Shown here piece by piece: positions 40,763 to 48,249 of a stretch of 64,000 nt of DNA. Numbering within the stretch: position 1 is the stretch's first letter; each line of letters starts with the position of its first letter. The position numbers and the translations under genes are program-made. Location of the stretch: the IMG/VR virus record IMGVR_UViG_3300005329_000002, positions 1-64,000 of that record; one strand, 5' to 3'. Under the pieces are notes generated by a model, which did no database searches, had not been told where the DNA came from, and saw nothing but the letters and a program-made list of their open reading frames with translations. The stretch is from a virus.

Positions 40763-41013
40763 GACTTGGCCTTTGCCTTCTTCGACTTCTTGACCTTTTT
40801 CACGGGCTTGTTCCACGAGCGCGGATTCTCAATGAATCCATCGCCAGCAAGCTCGGTGTATTCGCTCTGATCGCGCAAGCGCTGAAGCTCTGAAATCGCG
40901 TTGCGGCAAGCGTAGCGAATGATCTTGTCCTTGTTGCGAAGCTTCCACCAGCGCTTTACCTGCCCGCGAAAGTGCTTTTGCAATTTCGTTTTCCGTGCGC
41001 CCTTGACCTTCAT
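40759..41013 (-). CDS. Small basic protein
   Basis: 84 aa. Starts after AAGGATCGAGTC. Lysine/arginine-rich at both ends (MKVKGARKTKLQKHFRGQVK; KKVKKSKKAKAKS). Middle helix IIRYACRNAISELQRLRDQS. Not recognised; possibly nucleic-acid binding. Confidence 0.5.
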   Translation of the reverse strand: MKVKGARKTKLQKHFRGQVKRWWKLRNKDKIIRYACRNAISELQRLRDQSEYTELAGDGFIENPRSWNKPVKKVKKSKKAKAKS

Positions 41014-41117
41014 GACTCGATCCTTCGAAGCGCTGCGATCAACGTCCTGATTTCACTCGCTCGACGCTCGCGGTGTGGCCAGAGCGCTGCGATCCTTTCC
41101 CTGAAGCTCGTTCCCAT
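41010..41117 (-). CDS. 35-aa basic micro-protein
   Basis: First gene after the 41.15-kb promoter with the leader CCGACAGAAAGGATCATC before ATG. MGTSFRERIAALWPHRERRA then SEIRTLIAALRRIES. Stop overlaps the next start (ATGA). Not recognised. Confidence 0.5.
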   Translation of the reverse strand: MGTSFRERIAALWPHRERRASEIRTLIAALRRIES

Positions 41118-41144
41118 GATGATCCTTTCTGTCGGTGTTCCACC

Positions 41145-41173
41145 ACTCTAGCAAATAGAAATTCGTTTGTCAA
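41145..41173 (-). promoter_or_regulatory. Early promoter (TTGACA-17-TAGAGT)
   Basis: Minus strand. The TGA stop of the upstream 46-aa gene is the TGA of TTGACA. The spacer starts AACGAATTTC, nearly the same as in two sister promoters. Confidence 0.75.
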
Positions 41174-41310
41174 GTCTTTCCTTTGTTCCTCAGAACCCAT
41201 CTGCCATTCGTGAATTTGTAAACGCGCCCACACGAACAGCGCTTGACTAGGGGATGATCCGTGTTGAGAACGTACCTCGTGACAACGAATTTATGCTTGT
41301 GATTCTTCAT
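41170..41310 (-). CDS. 46-aa basic zinc-knuckle-like protein, probably from a leaderless mRNA
   Basis: MKNHKHKFVVTRYVLNTDHP then CSCGRVYKFTNGRWVLRNKG. The ATG lies only 6 nt after the -10 box of its promoter, so the transcript should begin at or next to the start codon. HKH and C.C could bind metal. Not recognised. Confidence 0.55.
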   Translation of the reverse strand: MKNHKHKFVVTRYVLNTDHPLVKRCSCGRVYKFTNGRWVLRNKGKT

Positions 41311-41316
41311 GCCGTG

Positions 41317-41345
41317 ATCCTAGCATAATGAAATTCGGTTGTCAA
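41317..41345 (-). promoter_or_regulatory. Early promoter (TTGACA-17-TAGGAT)
   Basis: Minus strand, spacer ACCGAATTTCATTATGC. The downstream ATG is at 41310, predicting a leaderless transcript. Confidence 0.7.
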
Positions 41346-41357
41346 GTACCAAAATGA

Positions 41358-41425
41358 AATGACCCTCCCGCCGTAGTGAGAGGGCCATTTCTCTGAGCCG
41401 CCAGAAAGGTGTAAAGAACGGCTCA
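41358..41425 (-). terminator. Terminator-type hairpins downstream of the secreted protein operon
   Basis: Two hairpins: TGAGCCG/CGGCTCA (41394-41400 with 41419-41425) and a bulged stem at 41358-41388 (CCCTC/GAGGG plus AATG/CATT). On the minus strand the latter is followed by TTTCATTTTGG. From 41426 to 41546 I see no gene except a possible 15-codon frame. Confidence 0.5.
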
Positions 41426-41546
41426 GTCTTTCCAATCCACAATTTCATATCATCAATGTTGGTCTTACGCTACCGGGAACGACCCGGATTTTTCACGTCA
41501 GTCCGCGTAGCTGCCATGATCCTAATTTACGCTTCTAAATTCAACT

Positions 41547-41867
41547 CTAACCTCCTGGTGCGCATGCCGTAGGCGTCACCGTGACCGAGACGTGCGGATT
41601 CCATGCCCCGACATAGATCGCCGTGACGTGCGTGTAGTCCGGCGAATCCGCTCGGGTTACATGGTGCCCGTCAACGACAATCTCCATAATTTCACAAGAG
41701 TAGTCTGCCGTGAAATTCGTTGCATTGTCGTTGAACGTGAAGCTGTGAACAGTCTCAGTCGGTGCCGACGAAAGAGCGGGCTTGCTCTGCGCGTCATGAA
41801 TCGCGCTGAAATACAGAGCCACGAAACAGAACGCTGCGAGAATGAGTCCGATCTTCTTCAATTTCAT
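41547..41867 (-). CDS. Secreted protein with two to three cysteines
   Basis: 106 aa, ATG after GAAAGGGGGTGT. Residues 1-31 form a signal peptide (MKLKKIGLILAAFCFVALYF, then AQSKPALSS). Mature part is beta-rich (TVHSFTFNDNATNFTADYSCEIMEIVVDGHHV; NPHVSVTVTPTACAPGG). Third secreted protein of the window. Function unknown; possibly host envelope alteration. Confidence 0.6.
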   Translation of the reverse strand: MKLKKIGLILAAFCFVALYFSAIHDAQSKPALSSAPTETVHSFTFNDNATNFTADYSCEIMEIVVDGHHVTRADSPDYTHVTAIYVGAWNPHVSVTVTPTACAPGG

Positions 41868-42034
41868 ACACCCCCTTTCGGCTTGTTGTAGTGCGATCCG
41901 CCCCAAGCATACCCACGCCCTCGGCGGCACAAGTGCAATCCTCCGTGGCCATACTCGCGTGTGCAAATATAACCCTCGGGTGAGCGAGCTAGACAACGCC
42001 CACCAAGCAGCATTTCAAGGACGCGACCGAGCAT
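41864..42034 (-). CDS. 56-aa Cys/Gly/Arg micro-protein
   Basis: TGATG start overlap and GTATGA end overlap with the secreted gene. MLGRVLEMLLGGRCLARSPE then GYICTREYGHGGLHLCRRGRGYAWGG. Pattern C...C...C with His suggests a zinc finger. Not recognised. Confidence 0.5.
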   Translation of the reverse strand: MLGRVLEMLLGGRCLARSPEGYICTREYGHGGLHLCRRGRGYAWGGSHYNKPKGGV

Positions 42035-42333
42035 CAGTTGTCCCTCGCAATTTCACTGCGCCTCGCGTCGAGAAGAGCCTCCACGAGCATTTCAGCGTGC
42101 ATGGTGTCGCCTGCAATCGAGCCGAGAATCAAGCTGATTGGAATTGGCTGCTGGCCCAACGATCCCATCACAACGGCGGATAGAACAATGATGGCCTTCA
42201 GTCGCATCGCCACGTCGCCAACCGTGAATTCCTCTTCTCGCTCGGCGGCAAGCTCGTCAACGACCTTCTTGATTTCGTTGACCGCCTCACCCAAGTTCTT
42301 GCCATCCATATCAGGCATTTGAAATTCTGACAT
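42034..42333 (-). CDS. Small protein with hydrophobic centre
   Basis: 99 aa, ATG behind CAGACAGAAAGGGGATCGAA and the 42.38-kb promoter. Acidic N-terminal helix (GEAVNEIKKVVDELAAEREEEF) then LKAIIVLSAVVMGSLGQQPIPISLILGSIAG, one or two membrane passes or a buried core. Not recognised. Confidence 0.55.
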   Translation of the reverse strand: MSEFQMPDMDGKNLGEAVNEIKKVVDELAAEREEEFTVGDVAMRLKAIIVLSAVVMGSLGQQPIPISLILGSIAGDTMHAEMLVEALLDARRSEIARDN

Positions 42334-42364
42334 TTCGATCCCCTTTCTGTCTGATCGGTAATTC

Positions 42365-42393
42365 ACTCTAGCATCCCTAGGAGGGATTGTCAA
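42365..42393 (-). promoter_or_regulatory. Early promoter (TTGACA-17-TAGAGT) with CCTAGG operator-like spacer
   Basis: Minus-strand spacer ATCCCTCCTAGGGATGC includes ATCC..CCTAGGGAT. The upstream gene's TAG stop is part of CCTAGG. Confidence 0.75.
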
Positions 42394-42637
42394 GCACGAA
42401 AGTTCCGCCTAGCTCAACCACTTCCTCAGCCGTGAGCGGGTGGTGATTACAGTCGCCGCAATTGTCCGGCTGCTTGCAGACAGGACAAAGCTCAGTGCCC
42501 TCGGGCCACTGAATTTCGGAATTCATCTGAGCCTGCTGGCGCTCGGCTGCGCTCCTGTAATCCATTTCAAGCTGAACATCGTGCTTCTGCTCGTGTTCCT
42601 GCTGCGCTCGCCGTGCCCTCTCGATTTCCTCACGCAT
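42377..42637 (-). CDS. Small zinc-finger protein
   Basis: 86 aa starting MREEIERARRAQQEHEQ inside the end of the MazG-like gene. Helical N-terminus, then ELCPVCKQPDNCGDCNHHPL (C..C...C..C/HH). DNA- or protein-binding ribbon of unknown role. Confidence 0.55.
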   Translation of the reverse strand: MREEIERARRAQQEHEQKHDVQLEMDYRSAAERQQAQMNSEIQWPEGTELCPVCKQPDNCGDCNHHPLTAEEVVELGGTFVLDNPS

Positions 42638-42857
42638 TGCGCACCCCCAACTGAAGATCGCACTCAAGCTTGAACTGAAATTCGCCTGCGATGAAGCGAA
42701 GGTGTTCAAGCTCTTCGATGGCATGCTTCAACTCGTCGCGTGTCGGCTCGTGATCCGGCTCGGAGAAGATTTCAGCGACCTCCCCGAATTCCTCCGCGAC
42801 CTTTGCGAGCCAGACGGACGGCGGGTAATCCTTGGCTGTCCACTTCTTGCGGTTCAT
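42630..42857 (-). CDS. MazG-like nucleotide pyrophosphohydrolase (short)
   Basis: 75 aa, start MNRKKW behind CCGACAGAAAGGGGGCAGC. SVWLAKVAEEFGEVAEIFSE then RDELKHAIEELEHLRFIAGEF: EE.GE.AE and a late E...H are the metal-binding pattern of MazG/all-alpha NTP pyrophosphatases, though shorter than usual. Could hydrolyse non-canonical nucleotides or alarmones. Confidence 0.55.
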   Translation of the reverse strand: MNRKKWTAKDYPPSVWLAKVAEEFGEVAEIFSEPDHEPTRDELKHAIEELEHLRFIAGEFQFKLECDLQLGVRNA

Positions 42858-42885
42858 GCTGCCCCCTTTCTGTCGGTGTCGCCAC

Positions 42886-42914
42886 ACTCTAGCAGAATGA
42901 AATTCGCTTGTCAA
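42886..42914 (-). promoter_or_regulatory. Early promoter (TTGACA-17-TAGAGT)
   Basis: Minus strand, spacer AGCGAATTTCATTCTGC, almost the same as the 41.3-kb promoter. Leader CACCGACAGAAAGGGGGC follows. Confidence 0.75.
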
Positions 42915-42917
42915 GTC

Positions 42918-43181
42918 TTACCAACCTCGACTGCGAAAGGAATCATCCCGAACGCTGCTCCAACCCTGATTTGTAATTGGCTCGATCTGCCCTTCGTCAA
43001 GAAGCTCGCTGCCCGCGAACACTGCGTACTTGCCGTCCTTGTGCGCGAGAACGTGAATATGGTGGAATTTCAGTTTCATCACTTCGCCGTCCTCTAGCTC
43101 TTCTAGCTCGCACTCAAGCTCGTCAACGTAACCGCGTGTCCGCTCGACAAGCGCTCTCAGTTGTCCTCTAGTGATCTTCAT
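42918..43181 (-). CDS. Small hypothetical protein
   Basis: 87 aa. Acidic helix ERTRGYVDELECELEELEDGE then a beta-rich part (KLKFHHIHVLAHKDGKYAVFAGSELL). Overlaps upstream gene by 4 nt. Not recognised. Confidence 0.5.
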   Translation of the reverse strand: MKITRGQLRALVERTRGYVDELECELEELEDGEVMKLKFHHIHVLAHKDGKYAVFAGSELLDEGQIEPITNQGWSSVRDDSFRSRGW

Positions 43182-43459
43182 TTCCGCCTCCCTATTCGCT
43201 TTTCAATTTCAATCACTGCGGGGTAAACCTCCGGTGCTGTGGGATCGCCGTGCTGGTGTTGCTCTGTGACGTTGAGATTGTAATTGTGCTGATCCCTGTG
43301 GAATGCGTTTGCGATATCCCGCGCTGCTCCGATCATCGCATCCACGAGGAACATCAGAATTCCAATCCCCATGATCCCGTAAAACGTTTCATGCCAACTC
43401 GCTCCGAACCCTTGAAAAAGAACTACCAACACGAGCGTCGTCAATAGAAATTGTCTCAT
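43178..43459 (-). CDS. Small membrane protein
   Basis: 93 aa, ATG after AGGAGGTTTGCGA. Two hydrophobic segments (FLLTTLVLVVLFQGFG; FYGIMGIGILMFLVDAMIG) and a hydrophilic, His-rich C-terminus (NVTEQHQHGD). Holin-like topology possible. Follows a strong terminator. Confidence 0.55.
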   Translation of the reverse strand: MRQFLLTTLVLVVLFQGFGASWHETFYGIMGIGILMFLVDAMIGAARDIANAFHRDQHNYNLNVTEQHQHGDPTAPEVYPAVIEIEKRIGRRK

Positions 43460-43487
43460 TCGCAAACCTCCTAGGGATAGTTCTCTG

Positions 43488-43523
43488 AAAAAAACAGAGG
43501 GGAGGGAATTTCACCCTCCCCTC
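43488..43523 (-). terminator. Strong intrinsic terminator after the AT-hook/H1-like gene
   Basis: 10-bp perfect stem GAGGGGAGGG/CCCTCCCCTC (43497-43506 with 43514-43523), loop containing AATT, then TGTTTTTTTC on the minus strand. The best terminator in the window. Confidence 0.85.
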
Positions 43524-43537
43524 GACGGAACCCTCAC

Positions 43538-44299
43538 CTAGCGCTTGCGAGCGGCCTTGCGTCCTGCCTTCTTAGCCGCTGCGCGGCCTCCTGAGCGCTT
43601 CGTGGCCTTAGCCTTGGTCGTGCTGCCCTTTGGCCGTCCGCGCCCGCGAGAAGCCTTCTGAGTGCCCTTGCTGGCCGACTTCCGCGAGCCTGCCCGCTTG
43701 AACTTCCCTTCGCCCGTTCCGCCAGTGCCGTACTCGACGCGATTCTTGGACTCGGTGTGCTGTCCAGTCGCCATCGCGAACGCCCAAGCGTTTCTTGAAA
43801 TTAGGTAGCGAAGGTAATCCTGCCGCTCGGACTTGTTGCGAGTGCGGCCCTGCCGCGTCCGCTTCGGCACGAGCTTGTCGATCTTCGGAAGCAGCGCCTT
43901 GTAAGCCTGCTCACGATTTCCCTTCGCCTTGCGAAGAGCCTTGACGATCACGTCCGGCACGGAACCCTCGCGGGGATTCCAACCGTCCGTCTTGCTGAAT
44001 TTCACGTTGCCGAGCGTGTTGCGTCCGCCCTTGTTGCCGTTGGACGTGGACGCGCTCGCCTTGCGGGTAGTCGCCTTGCGCGTGGTCGCCTTCTTTGCTG
44101 GCCGTCCGCGCTTCGCAACTGCCTTGCTCGCCTTCGTCGCCTTTTTCACGACGCGCTTGCCGCGAGCCTTCGTGCCGCTGCCGTTCGATGCCTGAGCGAT
44201 CAGCTTCTTAAGCTCAGCGCTCGACTCTGCGGCGCGAATTTCCTTTACCGGGACTCCGGCCTGCTTCGCCTTGTCCCTCAGAGCCTTCATGCCTGCCAT
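43538..44299 (-). CDS. Histone H1-like AT-hook protein (predicted phage nucleoid protein)
   Basis: 253 aa. ATG after GGGAGGCCAGCA. Basic throughout: Ala/Lys-rich arms (KKATKASKAVAKRGRPAKKA; GRAAAKKAGRKAARKR) like histone H1 or Hc1, AT-hook cores KRGRPAKK (63-70) and RGRGRPKG (218-225), and a compact centre (98-180, VPDVIVKALRKAKGNREQAYKALLPKIDKL...YLRYLISRNAWAFA). It has its own consensus promoter and strong terminator, so it is probably made alone and in quantity. DNA binding at AT-rich minor grooves is expected from the family; the role here is inferred. Confidence 0.75.
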   Translation of the reverse strand: MAGMKALRDKAKQAGVPVKEIRAAESSAELKKLIAQASNGSGTKARGKRVVKKATKASKAVAKRGRPAKKATTRKATTRKASASTSNGNKGGRNTLGNVKFSKTDGWNPREGSVPDVIVKALRKAKGNREQAYKALLPKIDKLVPKRTRQGRTRNKSERQDYLRYLISRNAWAFAMATGQHTESKNRVEYGTGGTGEGKFKRAGSRKSASKGTQKASRGRGRPKGSTTKAKATKRSGGRAAAKKAGRKAARKR

Positions 44300-44350
44300 T
44301 GCTGGCCTCCCTTCGTTGACTTCGGGCTTGCTTGCTCAATCACGCTGGAC

Positions 44351-44379
44351 AATTTATCAGCCCTCGCAGAATTTGTCAA
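44351..44379 (-). promoter_or_regulatory. Consensus promoter of the H1/AT-hook gene
   Basis: Minus strand TTGACA, 17 bp, TAAATT, ending 51 nt upstream of the ATG. Unlike sister promoters it lacks the CCGACAGAAAGG leader and uses GGGAGG instead. Confidence 0.7.
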
Positions 44380-44388
44380 GGGGTAAAT

Positions 44389-44781
44389 TTATGGCCCAAC
44401 CATAAGGGTTTGCTTGTCGCCTGCTACCTCGACTGTCATCTCAGCGATGCCGTCCTCAGTATCAATTGACGTGACCCACACATCGCCAAACTGCAATTCG
44501 CCTCGATCTATCGGGCCTGCCCAAACCGCTGCAACCTTCGACCGCAAGTAACCCATGTGCATGCCCGCGTAAGGGTTATCGAAGTGCTTCGCGACGATCA
44601 CCTTAATTGCATTCTCGTCGTGGAGGTTTTCTGGCTCACGCTCCAATTTCACTTTGAACGGAACGTGATGCCTCATCATCCTTCGGGTTGGCTTCGTCAC
44701 CCGATACTGAATGCCGACAACCGATAGCTCAAGCTTCTTGAATTTCACTTTGCCTTTTTTCTTGGGCTTCTTAGCTGCCAT
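44389..44781 (-). CDS. HIRAN-domain protein
   Basis: 130 aa from MAAKKPKKKGKVKFKK (basic tail). LSVVGIQYRVTKP, LEREPENLHDENAIKVIVAKH, AGMHMGYLRSKVAAVWAGPIDRG match the HIRAN pattern of helicase-associated 3'-end-binding domains. A stand-alone HIRAN next to a helicase gene suggests recognition of stalled or broken DNA ends. Confidence 0.7.
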   Translation of the reverse strand: MAAKKPKKKGKVKFKKLELSVVGIQYRVTKPTRRMMRHHVPFKVKLEREPENLHDENAIKVIVAKHFDNPYAGMHMGYLRSKVAAVWAGPIDRGELQFGDVWVTSIDTEDGIAEMTVEVAGDKQTLMVGP

Positions 44782-45019
44782 CGCTGCTCGGCCTTCCTGG
44801 TCGCAAGTCCGCGATGATCGCAAGAATTTCACGCGCCTGATCTGGACTCCAAAGCCTGACCTGATTCTGGCCGCGCTTCACTCGTGCCGCTTTTGGAATT
44901 CGACCTTGCCGCTCAAGCTGCCTGATCCTAGACGGATCACGCTTCACGAATCGAGCTAGCTCAGCGATGGTGTAATAGTCCCTGAACTTCTTCGGCTTTA
45001 GAAATTCTAAGTCCCTCAT
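44771..45019 (-). CDS. MerR/excisionase-type HTH protein
   Basis: 82 aa. YYTIAELARFVKRDPSRIRQLERQGRIPKAARVKRGQNQVRLWSPDQAREIL is a winged helix-turn-helix of the MerR/Xis type. Candidate regulator of the early promoters. Ends inside the start of the HIRAN gene. Confidence 0.65.
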   Translation of the reverse strand: MRDLEFLKPKKFRDYYTIAELARFVKRDPSRIRQLERQGRIPKAARVKRGQNQVRLWSPDQAREILAIIADLRPGRPSSDGS

Positions 45020-45528
45020 TCGTTGCTCCCGTAAATGCGAAGGAACGGAGCTTTTTCATCCTCGACAAACGCTGCTGCGATTTCTTTTTCAGTTAGCAGC
45101 CCTTCGTCAATGCACTCCTGAATACCTTCGGGGTCTGGCACACGCTTTGTGACCCGTTTCCAGACTTGAACAAACTTGGGCTTGCTAGGGAATTTCTTTT
45201 TGAGGATCGACCGCAAGCTCTTCGTGCCCTTCGGCATGCTTCTTTCAATTTCATTATCGTTCAAGAGCCAACGCCGATTGTGTCCTGCTCTGACTAGCAC
45301 TGCATACTGATCCCCTTCCAGTTGAATTTTCTCAATGCCGTTCTCAACCGCGTAACGTGTTGCTGCCCGCTTAAGCTCGGTTGCGTCCTGCCGCATTTCA
45401 TCGATCCCTTGCTCTTTCTCAATCGTTGAAATGTCCTCAGCTAGCTCCTGCATCAGCGCCAGCGCTGATTTTAGCTGCTTCTGCGATTTCAAAACGTACT
45501 CGCCGTTATCCCGCCTTGTCAGCGCCAT
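45016..45528 (-). CDS. Hypothetical coiled-coil protein between helicase and HTH genes
   Basis: 170 aa. Coiled-coil first half (KQLKSALALMQELAEDISTIEKEQGIDEMRQDATELKRAATRYAVENG), basic second half (KGTKSLRSILKKKFPSKPKFVQVWKRVTKRV). Layout faintly recalls Gam-type end-binding proteins, but no motif confirms it. Confidence 0.5.
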   Translation of the reverse strand: MALTRRDNGEYVLKSQKQLKSALALMQELAEDISTIEKEQGIDEMRQDATELKRAATRYAVENGIEKIQLEGDQYAVLVRAGHNRRWLLNDNEIERSMPKGTKSLRSILKKKFPSKPKFVQVWKRVTKRVPDPEGIQECIDEGLLTEKEIAAAFVEDEKAPFLRIYGSNE

Positions 45529-46895
45529 GCCTTCCTCCTAGATCGCTTGATTGAAATTCCATTCTTCTTGTAAGTCCGCCTGCGCTCGCTCCATTGTCGG
45601 CGTAGAACTCGGATGCGCCAGTCAACGAAATCGTAAATTACTGCGTTCCGCTTTTCAGGGTGCTTTCTGATTGCTCGTCCGATCTGCTGAATGATGCGCC
45701 CCTCATGCTTGCCAGGATGAACGAGAAGAACCCGATTAAGTCGCTGAACGTCGAGCGCTTCATCGGCAAGCTGTGTTGAAAAGACAATTCGTAGGGTGCC
45801 GTCCCGTAGCTCGGAAATGATTCGGCGTCTATCTTGACGTGTCCGTTTGCCGGTGAGAATCTCTCCTGAGCTTCCGTCAACCAATTCTGCAATTCTTTGA
45901 AGGTGTTCGATCCTTCGGGAGAGAACGAGAACTGAATTTCCACCGTTAACCTCGGCATTGATTACCTCCGCAATCTGTCGGTTTCGCTTTTCATCTGACA
46001 CAAGCGCATTCAAAAGCCGTGACCAATCGAAGCGGCCTCGATACGGGAAATAGAATTTCGTCTTGACCCTGACAACCTTCAAGTCAACCGGGCTTGAAAA
46101 AGCCTGACGGTGGATGATCGGGCCAATGATGAATTTCATTGTCGGATGCATGCCGTCTGCACGAGACTCCGACGCTGTAAATCCGAATCGGTATCGAGCA
46201 GGGCATGTATTCAGTACCGCCTCAAAGCTTGCCGCGCTCGCATGGTGAGCTTCATCGAGAATTACACAACCGAACTGCGCCCACCAACTCTTAGGCTTTT
46301 CAGAAATGAATTTCCTAAGCGTCTGCACTGACGCAATCGTTATGTCTCCGACGCGCTCTTTCGTTCCTTGAATGATCCCCACGCGAGCGTCCGGCACTGC
46401 GGCCCTCGTGTAATCGACCCACTGATCTAGAATGTCTTTCGTGTGCGTAATTACAAGCACCTTCGTTTCTACGTCCGCCGCAAATTTAAGCGCGATCTGA
46501 GTCTTGCCCGTGCCCGGTGGACGGATGATTAGCCCCTGCTCGTTTTCAAACATCGCCTCGACCGCTGCGCTCTGCCCCCGGAAGCGCTGATCCTTCTCTA
46601 CATCATCCAATTTCAAAACGAACTGTAAGCGATCCCTATGCGGAAACGCTCGGCGGTCGTAATACTCCACTGAGGACGGTAGAAGGCTCCACGCGCCACG
46701 AGGGAGCTTCGTATAGCCCCTTGTGAGGACGCGCCTGAAGCACTCGACAAGCTCGCCCTTGTCATTCACGAACGTCAGTTGCTTTTCAAGCTTCTGCCAC
46801 TGACGCGCAGTTAGCTCGTCGTTGTCGAGCTTAATGAAATTACTGACGATCAATGAAGTGTCGCCCGTTGAAACCGAGCTTCTTGTTGAATTCAT
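45519..46895 (-). CDS. SF2 DNA helicase (UvsW/RadD type)
   Basis: 458 aa from an ATG (start uncertain; overlaps upstream gene). Walker A RPPGTGKT, motif Ia VLVITHTKDILDQW, DEAH box VILDEAHH, motif III GFTASESRADG, motif V VFSTQLADEALDV, motif VI QQIGRAIRKHPEKRNAVIYDFVD. Likely branch migration or recombination helicase in phage replication. All core motifs are intact. Confidence 0.85.
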   Translation of the reverse strand: MNSTRSSVSTGDTSLIVSNFIKLDNDELTARQWQKLEKQLTFVNDKGELVECFRRVLTRGYTKLPRGAWSLLPSSVEYYDRRAFPHRDRLQFVLKLDDVEKDQRFRGQSAAVEAMFENEQGLIIRPPGTGKTQIALKFAADVETKVLVITHTKDILDQWVDYTRAAVPDARVGIIQGTKERVGDITIASVQTLRKFISEKPKSWWAQFGCVILDEAHHASAASFEAVLNTCPARYRFGFTASESRADGMHPTMKFIIGPIIHRQAFSSPVDLKVVRVKTKFYFPYRGRFDWSRLLNALVSDEKRNRQIAEVINAEVNGGNSVLVLSRRIEHLQRIAELVDGSSGEILTGKRTRQDRRRIISELRDGTLRIVFSTQLADEALDVQRLNRVLLVHPGKHEGRIIQQIGRAIRKHPEKRNAVIYDFVDWRIRVLRRQWSERRRTYKKNGISIKRSRRKAWR

Positions 46896-47067
46896 CCTGA
46901 CCGTCTGCCTCGTCAATTCGAAGCGTGTAGATCGGAATGCGCTCGGACTCATCCTTGGTCATTGAAATTCCATGAACTTGAATCGGCACTTGTTCCTTGC
47001 GGCCTGACTTGAGCAAAGCATCGAGATTCTTCTTCCCGATGCGGAGCGTAATTTCAACTAGTTCCAT
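46840..47067 (-). CDS. Small hypothetical protein
   Basis: 75 aa, ATG behind the leader CGACGAAAGGGGAAGCA and the 47.1-kb promoter. Beta-alpha (MELVEITLRIGKKNLDALLKSG, VQVHGI, IYTLRIDEADG). Not recognised. Confidence 0.55.
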   Translation of the reverse strand: MELVEITLRIGKKNLDALLKSGRKEQVPIQVHGISMTKDESERIPIYTLRIDEADGQDEFNKKLGFNGRHFIDRQ

Positions 47068-47096
47068 TGCTTCCCCTTTCGTCGCGTGTATTTGAG

Positions 47097-47124
47097 ATTA
47101 TATCCTCCTAGGGATATTTGTCAA
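47097..47124 (-). promoter_or_regulatory. Early promoter (TTGACA-16-TATAAT) with CCTAGG operator-like spacer
   Basis: Perfect consensus boxes. Spacer AATATCCCTAGGAGGA contains ATCCCTAGGAGGAT across the -10 box. The upstream TGA stop is within TTGACA. Confidence 0.8.
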
Positions 47125-47885
47125 ACCTCACCCTCGGACTCGACAGGCTGGCCACGGTTTCTCTCCTGAACCATCCACTCCATGATCGCGAGCGCGTCGT
47201 AGCGGTCGTCCGGCTGCACTGCTTTAGCTTTCGATCCCTCGGGCCTTGGCATCATTGCGCCGCCTCGTGAAATCAAGTCTGGCCACTCTGGAATTTCATT
47301 CGGGTAAGTGTGCTGCCATCCGTAGCCTTGGCACGAGAGCGCCCATTCCTTTGAGCGCATTTTTCCCTCGACGCCCTTGCCGTATTTGGAATGGTGAATT
47401 GTAATTCCCAAATCCTCGGCCACGATCTGCTTCCACTGCCACGCGCCGATCTGGAAAATGTTTTTGAAGCCACTCTTGAGAAGGCCGCTCAGGAATGCTC
47501 CTGAAATTTCCGCCTGCTGCTTGAGCGACTGGCTCCCACCACGAACAATGTTCCTGCCCGGTGGCCACGGCTCTTCTTGCGCGATGAAAACGTGCTCAGG
47601 CTCAACTGTAATTCCAAGCGCCGCTTGAAGTTCCCAGATGAAATTCTGCCCCTGACCGACTTCTGTAATTCGATCGAAATAGTGGTCATCCTTGTTCCAC
47701 CTAACCATTAGAAATTCCGGGCCTTTCCAAGCCCGGAGCGTTTTGTGGTACGCAATGCTGGCTGCTGCCACGCTTGATAAGGAAATGTCAAACCCGACGA
47801 TTTGAACCGATGCTAGGTCTGAAATTTTCTTGCGCTTTTTTCTGACACCCGGCTTGCGTCTCAATTTTGGGATCGGTTTACTCAT
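47121..47885 (-). CDS. RuvC-like resolvase/nuclease (RNase H fold)
   Basis: 254 aa, start MSKPIPKLRRKPGVRKKRKK (basic tail). VGFDISLSSVAAASI (first Asp), HVFIAQEEPWPPG (Glu), AVQPDDRYDALAIMEW (last Asp) are spaced as in RuvC-type nucleases. Likely resolves branched DNA before packaging. Catalytic set seen, substrate inferred. Confidence 0.7.
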   Translation of the reverse strand: MSKPIPKLRRKPGVRKKRKKISDLASVQIVGFDISLSSVAAASIAYHKTLRAWKGPEFLMVRWNKDDHYFDRITEVGQGQNFIWELQAALGITVEPEHVFIAQEEPWPPGRNIVRGGSQSLKQQAEISGAFLSGLLKSGFKNIFQIGAWQWKQIVAEDLGITIHHSKYGKGVEGKMRSKEWALSCQGYGWQHTYPNEIPEWPDLISRGGAMMPRPEGSKAKAVQPDDRYDALAIMEWMVQERNRGQPVESEGEV

Positions 47886-48249
47886 CGTCGTCGTGCCTCC
47901 CACAGTCCGGCACCTGAAATTCGTGATCCCTGATCCTGACGTGTGGAGTGTGGGCGCGTAGCTCGATCAACAGCGTCTTGGCTTTGTCCTGCGCATTTGT
48001 TCTGTCGATCCGCGTACCGAACTCGTTGTATATGTCTTGAATTTCAACGGCCCACACGTTGATGATTTCCTTGGTCGGTACTTCGTCGGCCCGCATCGTG
48101 CTTCCGCCGTCGCCCTTACGCACTACCGATTGCTTCTTTTCAAACTCCACGAGCGCGTCGGCGTCCTCTTCGATCCGCGTCTGCCTGACCTTGCCCTTGG
48201 CAATTACAGCGCCCTTCTTTTTCTTCTTGACTGGAATCTTCTTAGACAC
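47878..48249 (-). CDS. Protein with shared N-terminal MSKKIPVKKK tag
   Basis: 123 aa. N-terminus MSKKIPVKKKKKGAVIAKGK nearly repeats that of the gene at 48424-48822. Remainder is mixed alpha/beta (EIINVWAVEIQDIYNEFGTRIDR; ERTHTPHVRI-like end with HDDDE). Not recognised. The tag is discussed as a finding. Confidence 0.5.
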   Translation of the reverse strand: MSKKIPVKKKKKGAVIAKGKVRQTRIEEDADALVEFEKKQSVVRKGDGGSTMRADEVPTKEIINVWAVEIQDIYNEFGTRIDRTNAQDKAKTLLIELRAHTPHVRIRDHEFQVPDCGRHDDDE

